Assembly (NCBI GenBank): GCA_001801285.1
Contig: MGXG01000096.1
Coordinates: 1-5,810 of the forward strand
From: Gammaproteobacteria bacterium GWE2_37_16
GTDB taxonomy: Bacteria > Pseudomonadota > Gammaproteobacteria > UBA9339
Length of the DNA: 5,810 nt
Reading direction: 5' to 3'
In this document: piece after piece, positions 1 to 5,611 of the stretch
Numbering within the stretch: the first letter of the stretch is position 1
Layout of the letters: every line of letters starts with the position of its first letter
The notes under the pieces: generated by a model
Told to the model about the DNA's origin: nothing
The model's input: the letters and a program-made list of their open reading frames with translations, nothing else
Databases searched by the model: none
Program-made: the position numbers and the translations under genes

Positions 1-400
1 CATCACTAGCTACTTTAGGATCAATACCACGCAAAAGTAACGGAATTGCTACATTTTCCAAAGCATTGAATTCTGGCAAAAGATGATGAAATTGGTAAAC
101 AAAGCCTAAATGGTAATTGCGTAACGCACTTTTTTGCGTTTCTGAAAGCGTATTGATGTCAACACCACAAACGCGCACACTTCCAGCGGAAGGCTGGTCA
201 AGCCCACCCAACAAATGCAACAACGTACTTTTACCAGACCCAGAAGGACCGACAATCGCTAACATATCACCTCTAGCCAATTGTAAATCAACGTTGGCTA
301 AAACCTTAACGTACAACTCACCATCGGCATAAGTTTTTTGTAAACCAATGCATTCAAGAACGTATGGGGAAACTGGTTTTTGTTGTGAAAAATTACTCAT
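1..400 (-). CDS. lolD: LolD, ATP-binding subunit of the lipoprotein-releasing ABC transporter (3' end missing at window edge)
   Basis: The first 133 residues are visible; the C-terminal part lies outside the window. LolD hydrolyses ATP on the cytoplasmic face of the inner membrane and drives release of outer-membrane lipoproteins to LolA. Seen in the sequence: Walker A GPSGSGKST at residues 51-59, followed by LLHLLGGLD, and a Q-loop region VYQFHHLLPEF at 101-111. The FHHLLP stretch is characteristic of LolD among MacB/LolD/FtsE-type ATPases. The signature motif, Walker B and H-loop would be downstream and cannot be checked. The ATG at 398-400 is chosen because the protein then starts about a dozen residues before the conserved ABC core. 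No good Shine-Dalgarno sequence precedes it (upstream bases are AT-rich). It lies downstream of the Lol permease gene on the same strand, with a 264-bp gap occupied by a MITE-like element. Confidence 0.95.
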   Translation of the reverse strand, partial: MSNFSQQKPVSPYVLECIGLQKTYADGELYVKVLANVDLQLARGDMLAIVGPSGSGKSTLLHLLGGLDQPSAGSVRVCGVDINTLSETQKSALRNYHLGFVYQFHHLLPEFNALENVAIPLLLRGIDPKVASD

Positions 401-454
401 ATAAAAATAACAGATTGATTTATAATGCAATTTTACTTACATATCTTAAAAGTT

Positions 455-598
455 GGCGTTGTTGAATAATTAGTCTTAATAACGATTTTGTAGCCGCAGA
501 CTTTAGTCTGCATAAAATACAATTATTGCACATAATATATAGCAGGCTAAAGCCTGCGGCTACGTTATTCATGGTTTTTTTAATTATTCGACAAAGCC
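455..598. mobile_element. MITE-like element with IS5/IS903-type terminal inverted repeats, enclosing a REP pair
   Basis: The left end reads GGCGTTGTTGAATAATTA (455-472). The right end (581-598), reverse-complemented, reads GGCTTTGTCGAATAATTA, so 16 of 18 positions match. Inner parts of the arms also pair: AATAAC at 478-483 with GTTATT at 564-569. Flanking 9-mers TTAAAAGTT (446-454) and TTAAAAATC (599-607) match at 7 of 9 positions and look like a decayed 9-bp target duplication. From memory, IS903-group (IS5 family) ends read GGCTTTGTTGAATAA and make 9-bp duplications, so both traits agree. There is no transposase ORF inside, so movement would need an element in trans. The centre is an inverted pair of REP hairpins. 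The element separates the Lol permease gene from lolD. The AT-rich flanks mean the target duplication alone is weak evidence; together with the inverted ends it is reasonable. Confidence 0.65.
490..563. repeat. REP pair 1 (BIME-like), inverted, GTAG heads outward
   Basis: The first unit is on the plus strand at 490-511. It has a GTAGCC head followed by a hairpin GCAGAC-TTTA-GTCTGC. The second unit is the reverse-oriented copy at 542-563, ending in GCGGCTAC, with hairpin GCAGGC-TTTA-GCCTGC when read on the minus strand. The two units differ by compensating changes (GCAGAC/GTCTGC against GCAGGC/GCCTGC), which points to conservation of the hairpin rather than the letters. The spacer is AT-rich and contains ATAATATAT at 532-540. 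A 5' GTAG tetranucleotide next to a short hairpin is the classic REP signature linked to RAYT (IS200/IS605-related) transposases. Confidence 0.8.
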
Positions 599-600
599 TT

Positions 601-620
601 AAAAATCGTCACGAAGTGAC
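601..620 (-). terminator. Possible weak intrinsic terminator after the Lol permease gene
   Basis: Read on the minus strand, the stem GTCAC (620-616), loop TTC and GTGAC (612-608) are followed by GA and then five Ts (605-601). It lies about 45 bases past the permease stop codon. The stem is only 5 bp, so termination may be partial. If active it would reduce read-through from the permease gene into lolD. The T-run falls within the right-hand putative target duplication of the MITE. Confidence 0.4.
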
Positions 621-633
621 TCATTAATTTAAA

Positions 634-650
634 ATTCAACATTCAACATT
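634..650. repeat. Short tandem repeat of ATTCAAC (about 2.4 copies)
   Basis: ATTCAAC occurs at 634-640 and 641-647, followed by ATT at 648-650. It lies in the non-coding gap just downstream of the permease stop codon. No function is evident; it may be slippage-generated low-complexity sequence. Confidence 0.6.
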
Positions 651-664
651 TAAACTTTCTTACC

Positions 665-1912
665 CTACTCATACCGCAATGCCTCAACAGGATTCGTTTT
701 AGATGCCCGCCAGGCTGGATAAATTGTTGCCAATAAACTCATCAACAATGCCGCCCCACCAATATTTATCACATCAGACCATTCTAATTGTGAGGGTAAA
801 TAATCAATAAAATAAATCGAAGAAGAAATAAAATTCACATGAAACACGTGCTCGATCAATGCAACCATTTGTGGCGCATTTAAGGCTAATAAAATTCCGC
901 CAATAACACCAATTAATGTGCCAACCAAACCAACCACTGCGCCTTGTACCATAAAAATATTCATAATGGTTCTTGGGGTTGCACCCAAAGTTCGCAAAAT
1001 CGCAATATCTGATTGTTTGTCAGTTACCACCATCACCAAAGTTGAAACCAGGTTAAAGGCAGCCACAGCAATAATAAAAAGTAAAATAACAAAAATCATC
1101 GTCTTTTCCATTTGAATCGCCTTAAACAAAGGTCCATATTCCTGAGTCCAATCGCTTACCTGAAAATTACCCGATAGAGCTTTTTTAAGTTTTTCGCTCA
1201 GCGTTGGAGCATCATATAAATCAGCAACCTTAACATGCACCCCGCTAATTTTATCCCCCATTTGCAATAGTTGTTGCGCGTCAGTTAAATTTAAAAAAGC
1301 TAAACTAGCATCAAAGGGAAAACCACCACCCACTTGAAAAATACCAACCACCGTACAACGTTTAAAGCGCGGCAAAACTCCCACTGGAGTAATGCTTGCC
1401 TGAGGAATAATCAAAGTCACTTTATCACCAAGCACAACACCAAGTTGATTAGCTAAATCAACACCTAAAACAATACCGAAAGAGTGTTTTCTCAATGCTT
1501 CTAAAGAACCAGCTAACATTTTCTGCGTTATTGCGGAAGTGCGCTTTTCTTCGCGCGGTTCAATACCAGTAAAATAAATACCTGAAGCAACCCCAGCACT
1601 ACTTAACATACCTTGTCCGGCAACAAAAGGAGCTGTTGCAACTACGTGCGCTTCTTTAGCGATACGTGTCTGTAACGAGCCCCAATCAGACATTCCATAA
1701 GGATTACTGACAGTCACTTGTGGAACCACGGTAAAAATACGGTTTTTAATCTGGTCGTCAAAACCATTCATCACCGATAAAACCGTAATCAAAACCATCA
1801 CACCAAGAGCAATTCCTAACATGGAAGCTAAAGAAATAAAGGAAATAAAATGATTACGCCGTTTAGCTCGAATATAACGAAGACCGATAAAAAGAGGGAA
1901 AGAGTTTAACAT
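665..1912 (-). CDS. lolC: Lipoprotein-releasing system transmembrane permease, LolC/LolE family, probably LolF-type hybrid
   Basis: This 415-residue protein is the inner-membrane permease that partners LolD to extract lipoproteins and pass them to LolA. The topology is typical: one N-terminal membrane segment (about 24-47, containing SVMNGF just after it), a large periplasmic domain (about 48-268), then three segments near 271-297, 317-345 and 380-400, ending in NPVEALRYE. It mixes traits. The segment SITPVGVLPRFKR (about 173-185) resembles the LolA-binding hook of LolC, and QMEKTM and ALRYE are also LolC-like. DWGSLQ, STLVMVVTDKQSDIAILRTLG and SSSIYFIDYLPSQLEW are LolE-like. Such hybrids are called LolF in species with a single permease; whether a second permease gene lies beyond lolD is not visible, so the symbol is provisional. 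The ATG at 1912 is preferred over the one at 1996: family members begin close to LFIGLRYIRA, the extra 28 residues would be encoded by a REP repeat, and GGAA lies 8 bases upstream of 1912. Confidence 0.93.
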   Translation of the reverse strand: MLNSFPLFIGLRYIRAKRRNHFISFISLASMLGIALGVMVLITVLSVMNGFDDQIKNRIFTVVPQVTVSNPYGMSDWGSLQTRIAKEAHVVATAPFVAGQGMLSSAGVASGIYFTGIEPREEKRTSAITQKMLAGSLEALRKHSFGIVLGVDLANQLGVVLGDKVTLIIPQASITPVGVLPRFKRCTVVGIFQVGGGFPFDASLAFLNLTDAQQLLQMGDKISGVHVKVADLYDAPTLSEKLKKALSGNFQVSDWTQEYGPLFKAIQMEKTMIFVILLFIIAVAAFNLVSTLVMVVTDKQSDIAILRTLGATPRTIMNIFMVQGAVVGLVGTLIGVIGGILLALNAPQMVALIEHVFHVNFISSSIYFIDYLPSQLEWSDVINIGGAALLMSLLATIYPAWRASKTNPVEALRYE

Positions 1913-1924
1913 ATGAAGTTTTCC

Positions 1925-2014
1925 GTAGCCGCTTGGCTTTAGCCTGCGTAACAAAATCGAAACAAAAATAATATATGAGTAATGTTTAGTACGCAAGCTA
2001 AAGCTTGCGGCTAC
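1925..2014. repeat. REP pair 2 (BIME-like), inverted, GTAG heads outward
   Basis: The plus-oriented unit at 1925-1947 starts GTAGCCGC and has a slightly imperfect hairpin (GCTTGGC-TTTA-GCCTGC). The minus-oriented unit at 1993-2014 ends GCGGCTAC and has a perfect hairpin, GCAAGC-TTTA-GCTTGC on the minus strand. The spacer contains ATAATATAT at 1968-1976, exactly 20 bases after the first unit, the same offset as in the pair at 490-563. The pair fills nearly the whole gap between the ComEA-like stop codon (2021-2023) and the permease start (1912). Transcripts from the minus strand would carry both hairpins between the two coding regions. Confidence 0.8.
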
Positions 2015-2020
2015 AGCGTC

Positions 2021-2419
2021 TTAAATTTCCGCAGCCTTCGGGAAAGCTTTAGCTAATTTTTGCATTTGTCTTTTCCCAATCTTAGCTTCTTTGCCAAGTT
2101 GATCGGTATCAGCAAATTTACCGCCAAGCCTGGTTTTCGCTGCTGCAATACGAGCAGCGGCTTTTTTACCAACCGCTTTTTCAATATCACCATCCGTTGC
2201 GCTATTGAAGGCCTCCATATCCAATTGGGCTTTTATAACCGCCTTTTTAGCTTTTTTTGCTTTCTTTTCTGTTTTTTTGTCTGCATTAGCAACCTTGGTG
2301 TCTTTTGCCACCGCCGTCACTGCATGATTGACAACTGGAGACTGACTTTCATCAGCATAAGCCATTGCAGTCAACCCCAAAGTTGCACCTAAAATTAAAA
2401 TATTACATAATTTAAACAT
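2021..2419 (-). CDS. Small secreted ComEA-like helix-hairpin-helix protein with Lys/Ala-rich linker
   Basis: This 132-residue protein has a clear Sec signal peptide: MFKLC start, hydrophobic core about 7-19, and an AYA-type cleavage site after residue 22. A Lys/Ala-rich linker follows (about 47-64, KKTEKKAKKAKKA). Residues about 67-127 fit the ComEA fold: F-N-x-A-T at 71-75 stands where ComEA has N-x-N-T-A, AVGKKAAARI (82-91) is the first hairpin and KIGKRQMQKL (113-122) the second. ComEA proteins bind incoming DNA in the periplasm during natural transformation. Here the canonical GIGP hairpin turns are reduced to AVG-K and KIG-K, each without the proline, so DNA binding is not assured. Composition is strongly basic. 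The gene has a good Shine-Dalgarno sequence, and REP pairs lie on both sides. Function is inferred from remote similarity only; a basic periplasmic or nucleoid-like role is an alternative. Confidence 0.8.
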   Translation of the reverse strand: MFKLCNILILGATLGLTAMAYADESQSPVVNHAVTAVAKDTKVANADKKTEKKAKKAKKAVIKAQLDMEAFNSATDGDIEKAVGKKAAARIAAAKTRLGGKFADTDQLGKEAKIGKRQMQKLAKAFPKAAEI

Positions 2420-2429
2420 ATAAGATAAT

Positions 2430-2435
2430 CTCCTT
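2430..2435 (-). promoter_or_regulatory. Ribosome binding site of the ComEA-like gene
   Basis: AAGGAG on the minus strand lies 10 bases before the ATG at 2419. It is the strongest Shine-Dalgarno sequence in the window and fixes this start codon. Confidence 0.8.
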
Positions 2436-2474
2436 CACGAGTTAATAGTTAAATTTGGAAAATATAGTTACCTC

Positions 2475-2505
2475 ACTATAAAGCAAAGATAACTCGCAAA
2501 GTTAA
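2475..2505 (-). promoter_or_regulatory. Candidate sigma-70 promoter for the ComEA-like gene
   Basis: On the minus strand a -10-like TATAGT (2480-2475) follows a -35-like TTAACT (2505-2500) with a 19-base spacer. It would give a leader of roughly 50 bases. Matches are partial and the spacer is long, so this is tentative. The region is AT-rich and other hexamers, such as TATATT near 2463-2468, compete. Confidence 0.25.
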
Positions 2506-2532
2506 TCACTCTTTCAAAATCAGATCAATACC

Positions 2533-2572
2533 GTAGTCGCAAGCTGTTGCGCAGGCTAAAGCCTGCGGCTAC
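2533..2572. repeat. REP pair 3, compact back-to-back inverted copies
   Basis: An intact minus-oriented REP occupies 2551-2572 (hairpin GCAGGC-TTTA-GCCTGC read on the minus strand, ending GCGGCTAC on plus). It directly abuts a degenerate plus-oriented unit at 2533-2550 with GTAGTCGCA and a small GCAA/TTGC stem. The outer ends GTAGTCGCA and TGCGGCTAC are inverted repeats with one mismatch, so the whole 40 bp can also fold as one structure. It starts 13 bases past the uvrA stop codon and may act as a 3' mRNA hairpin; there is no T-run to make it a classical terminator. Confidence 0.75.
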
Positions 2573-2585
2573 TATACCTTGTACA

Positions 2586-5423
2586 TTAAATATGTTGCAT
2601 AAGTTTATGCAAAAATTGCCCCGTATAAGAATTTTTATTCTTGGCAACTGTCTCTGGGGTCCCATAAGCTATGATGCGACCGCCACGATCACCGCCCTCA
2701 GGCCCTAAGTCAATAATCCAGTCGGCTGTTTTTATAACATCTAAATTATGTTCAATCACAACAATAGTATTACCTCTATCACGCAATTGTTGCAATACTC
2801 CTAAAAGTTGTTTGATATCGTGAAAATGCAAGCCTGTCGTTGGTTCATCTAAAATATATAAGGTTTGACCTGTATCACGACGCGACAGCTCTTTTGCCAA
2901 TTTGATACGCTGTGCTTCACCACCAGACAGAGTTGTCGCACTTTGTCCGAGGCGAATATAAGATAAACCAACCTCAAGAAGAGTTTGTAATTTGTGTGCA
3001 ATACTTGGTATTGGTGCAAAAAAATCTCGCGCTTCCTCAACGGTCATTTCTAAAACTTCGCGAATATTTTTCCCTTTATAACGCACTTCCAACGTCTCGC
3101 GATTATAGCGACGCCCCTGACAAACATCACAAACAACATAAACATCCGGCAAAAAATGCATCTCTACTTTGATGAGTCCATCACCCTGACACGCCTCACA
3201 GCGCCCGCCTTTAACATTAAAACTAAAACGACCAATTTGATAGCCACGAGAACGTGCCTCTTGTGTACCTGCAAATAATTCACGAATACCTGTAAACAAT
3301 CCAGTGTAAGTAGCTGGATTTGAACGTGGCGTACGTCCAATTGGGCTTTGATCAATATCGATAACCTTGTCGAAAAACTCTAACCCATCAACGCTACGAA
3401 AATTCTTTGGTTGACCAAAGGAACCAGAACCATTAATAGCACGCGTCGCAAGAGGATACAGAACATCGTTAATTAGACTTGATTTGCCAGAACCTGAAAC
3501 CCCGGTAACACAAGTAAATAACCCGATGGGGATTTTGACATCAACCCCTTTTAAATTATTCTGCTTTGCTTCACACAAGCTAATCACACGTTTTGCATTG
3601 TAGGAAACACGAGCCTTCGGAACGCTAATTTGTTTTGCTCCCGACAAGTATTGCCCTGTTAAAGAAGCCTGACTTTTTACTAATTCTTTTGGAGTACCTT
3701 GAAAAATCACCTGCCCACCATGAACCCCAGCTCCAGGACCAATGTCGACAACATAATCGGCACTAAGAATCGCTTCTTCATCATGTTCAACAACGATGAC
3801 TGTATTCCCTAAATCTCTTAAATAAGTCAAGGTTTTCAATAATCTTTGGTTGTCGCGCTGATGCAACCCAATAGTAGGCTCATCCAAAATATACATAACC
3901 CCAACCAATCCTGAACCAATTTGGCTGGCTAGACGAATCCGTTGCGCCTCACCACCTGACAAAGTCTCCGCACTGCGATCTAAACTTAGATATTCCAAGC
4001 CCACATTAACTAAAAAACTTAAGCGATCGCAAACTTCTTTTAAAATTTTACTGGCAATTGCGCCTCTCGAGCCTGACAAGTGTAAGTTTTTAAAAAAATC
4101 CAATGCATCCGTAATAGTTAAGTGTGCAATTTCTGGTAAATTTTTATCCCCGACAAGAACATAACGTGCTTCTAATCGTAGTCTCGTCCCCTTACATTCG
4201 GGACAGGGACTGGCGCTTAAATATTTAGCTAATTCTTCACGTACCGCTTCTGATTCAGTTTCACGATAGCGACGCGTCATGTTAGGAATAACCCCTTCAA
4301 AAGGATGAATTTTACGCACTACTTTTTTGTTATTGCCTAGAACATAATGAAAAGTAATTTCCTCATCCCCGCTGCCATAAAGAACCAAATCCTGTTTGTG
4401 TTTTGGCAATTTACAAAAAGGTTTATTCAAATCAATATCGTAATGCTTTGCCAAAGAAGTCAGCATAGAAAAATAATAAGGATTATTGCAATCCCAACCA
4501 CGAATAGCACCGCTACTCAAATTAAATTCCGGATTAATTACTACTTTATTCGGATCAAAAAGTTGTTGCACACCCAATCCATCACATGCCGCACAAGCTC
4601 CAACCGGATTATTAAAGGAAAAAAGTCGTGGCTCTAACGCGGTTAAACTATACCCACACTCAGGGCAAGCAAATTTAGCAGAAAAAATTTTATCTCCTAG
4701 TTTAGCATCATCAAGCACTGCTATTCCAGCCAGACCATCTGCCAAACGTAAAGCGGTTTCAAAAGACTCGGCCAAACGTTGCCGCAAATCCATCCTCACT
4801 TTAATGCGATCTACAATAACTTCAATAGTGTGTTTATGGTTTAAACTTAGCTTAGGCGCTTGATCCAATTCAACAATCTTGCCGTCAATGCGGGCGCGGA
4901 TAAAGCCTTGTTTAATCAAATCTACCAAAAGCTCACGATGTTCACCTTTACGCTCGCGTACCACCGGAGCCAACAACATAACTTTTGTGCCTTCGTCTAA
5001 AGCTAAAACCATATCCACCATCTGACTAACAGTTTGCGCCTCTAAGGAAATGTTATGCTTTGGACAAACCGGTTGACCTGCACGCGCAAACAAAAGCCGT
5101 AAATAATCGTAAATTTCCGTGACTGTACCAACAGTTGAACGTGGATTGTGGGAAGTTGATTTTTGTTCGATAGAAATTGCCGGAGATAAACCCTCAATTA
5201 AGTCAACATCAGGCTTTTCCATGATCGCTAAAAACTGCCGTGCATAAGCAGATAATGATTCCACATAGCGCCTTTGCCCTTCCGCATACAGAGTGTCAAA
5301 AGCAAGCGAGGACTTACCTGATCCGGACAAACCCGTAATAACAACTAACTTGTCGCGAGGCAAATCAAGGTCAATGTTTTTTAAATTGTGCGTACGTGCG
5401 CCGCGAATACGAATATATTGCAT
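2586..5423 (-). CDS. uvrA: UvrA, excinuclease ABC damage-recognition ATPase
   Basis: This is a complete 945-residue protein, close to the roughly 940 of E. coli. UvrA dimers scan DNA for bulky lesions and load UvrB in nucleotide excision repair in the cytoplasm. Seen: first Walker A GLSGSGKSS (31-39), the conserved SLSAYARQFL and IEQKSTSHNPRSTVGT stretch (56-100), zinc module 1 with C253, C256, C277 and C280, a further CPEC (407-410), signature LSGGEAQR (488-495) and Walker B ILDEP (512-516). The second half has Walker A GVSGSGKSS (641-649), DIDQSPIGRTPRSNPATYTG (689-708), zinc module 2 with C742, C745, C765 and C768, signature 832-839 and ILDEP (857-861). All key residues are intact. The start at 5423 is chosen because UvrA proteins begin just before I-x-(I/V)-RGARTHNLKNI. 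A GTG at 5477 would add 18 unconserved residues and overlap a good -10 sequence. No strong Shine-Dalgarno sequence precedes 5423. Confidence 0.98.
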   Translation of the reverse strand: MQYIRIRGARTHNLKNIDLDLPRDKLVVITGLSGSGKSSLAFDTLYAEGQRRYVESLSAYARQFLAIMEKPDVDLIEGLSPAISIEQKSTSHNPRSTVGTVTEIYDYLRLLFARAGQPVCPKHNISLEAQTVSQMVDMVLALDEGTKVMLLAPVVRERKGEHRELLVDLIKQGFIRARIDGKIVELDQAPKLSLNHKHTIEVIVDRIKVRMDLRQRLAESFETALRLADGLAGIAVLDDAKLGDKIFSAKFACPECGYSLTALEPRLFSFNNPVGACAACDGLGVQQLFDPNKVVINPEFNLSSGAIRGWDCNNPYYFSMLTSLAKHYDIDLNKPFCKLPKHKQDLVLYGSGDEEITFHYVLGNNKKVVRKIHPFEGVIPNMTRRYRETESEAVREELAKYLSASPCPECKGTRLRLEARYVLVGDKNLPEIAHLTITDALDFFKNLHLSGSRGAIASKILKEVCDRLSFLVNVGLEYLSLDRSAETLSGGEAQRIRLASQIGSGLVGVMYILDEPTIGLHQRDNQRLLKTLTYLRDLGNTVIVVEHDEEAILSADYVVDIGPGAGVHGGQVIFQGTPKELVKSQASLTGQYLSGAKQISVPKARVSYNAKRVISLCEAKQNNLKGVDVKIPIGLFTCVTGVSGSGKSSLINDVLYPLATRAINGSGSFGQPKNFRSVDGLEFFDKVIDIDQSPIGRTPRSNPATYTGLFTGIRELFAGTQEARSRGYQIGRFSFNVKGGRCEACQGDGLIKVEMHFLPDVYVVCDVCQGRRYNRETLEVRYKGKNIREVLEMTVEEARDFFAPIPSIAHKLQTLLEVGLSYIRLGQSATTLSGGEAQRIKLAKELSRRDTGQTLYILDEPTTGLHFHDIKQLLGVLQQLRDRGNTIVVIEHNLDVIKTADWIIDLGPEGGDRGGRIIAYGTPETVAKNKNSYTGQFLHKLMQHI

Positions 5424-5457
5424 AAGAAATTTATATGTTTTGCATTTATAAATTTTG

Positions 5458-5463
5458 ATTATA
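5458..5463 (-). promoter_or_regulatory. Candidate -10 element of the uvrA promoter
   Basis: A perfect TATAAT on the minus strand sits 34 bases before the uvrA ATG, giving a predicted leader of about 28 bases. No convincing -35 hexamer lies at 16-18 bases (TACTGA at 17). A second -10-like TATACT occurs at 5488-5483 with TTATAA 18 bases upstream. I see no CTGT-N8-ACAG LexA operator in this gap, so SOS control is not supported here. Confidence 0.35.
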
Positions 5464-5507
5464 ACTAAAATCACCACACTTCAGTATATTTTTATTAAAT
5501 ATTCTTT

Positions 5508-5513
5508 TATAAT
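5508..5513 (+). promoter_or_regulatory. Candidate -10 element for the rightward gene
   Basis: A perfect TATAAT on the plus strand lies about 100 bases before the ATG at 5612. No good -35 hexamer accompanies it, and TATAAT arises easily by chance in such AT-rich DNA. Confidence 0.2.
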
Positions 5514-5522
5514 AAGTAGTTA

Positions 5523-5539
5523 TCCATTCAACAAATGGA
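5523..5539. repeat. Short inverted repeat TCCATT-N5-AATGGA in the divergent intergenic region
   Basis: TCCATT (5523-5528) and AATGGA (5534-5539) are perfect 6-bp arms around CAACA. It lies between uvrA and the rightward gene, just past the plus-strand TATAAT, so it could be an operator or a leader hairpin of that gene. It is short enough to occur by chance. Confidence 0.3.
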
Positions 5540-5611
5540 ATCATAATTTAATTACTGGGTTTTATCTGGCAATCCAAATTAATAAACTTAACCACCTAAA
5601 AATTTCAAAGC

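Noticed and set aside
117..332. Plus-strand open frame of 71 codons
   Set aside because: It is antisense to the lolD coding region, which has Walker A and Q-loop motifs; no protein family is recognisable.
2060..2392. Plus-strand open frame of 110 codons opposite the ComEA-like gene
   Set aside because: The Cys/Phe-rich translation is the mirror of the Lys/Ala-rich gene on the other strand, which has a signal peptide and a strong Shine-Dalgarno sequence.
490..2572. CRISPR array
   Set aside because: The repeats alternate in orientation, are only about 22 bp, are separated by whole genes, and have no regular spacers or cas genes.
2533..2572. Intrinsic terminator of uvrA
   Set aside because: The hairpins are present but no T-run follows on the minus strand; the sequence is better explained as a REP pair.
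4347..4863. Two overlapping plus-strand frames opposite uvrA
   Set aside because: They are shadows of a fully conserved uvrA; neither has a recognisable motif or start context.
5424..5477. GTG start at 5477 for UvrA
   Set aside because: The 18 added residues are unlike UvrA N-termini and are AT-rich leader sequence containing the perfect TATAAT.
5424..5611. LexA/SOS operator upstream of uvrA
   Set aside because: No CTGT-N8-ACAG pattern was found in the gap on either strand by eye.
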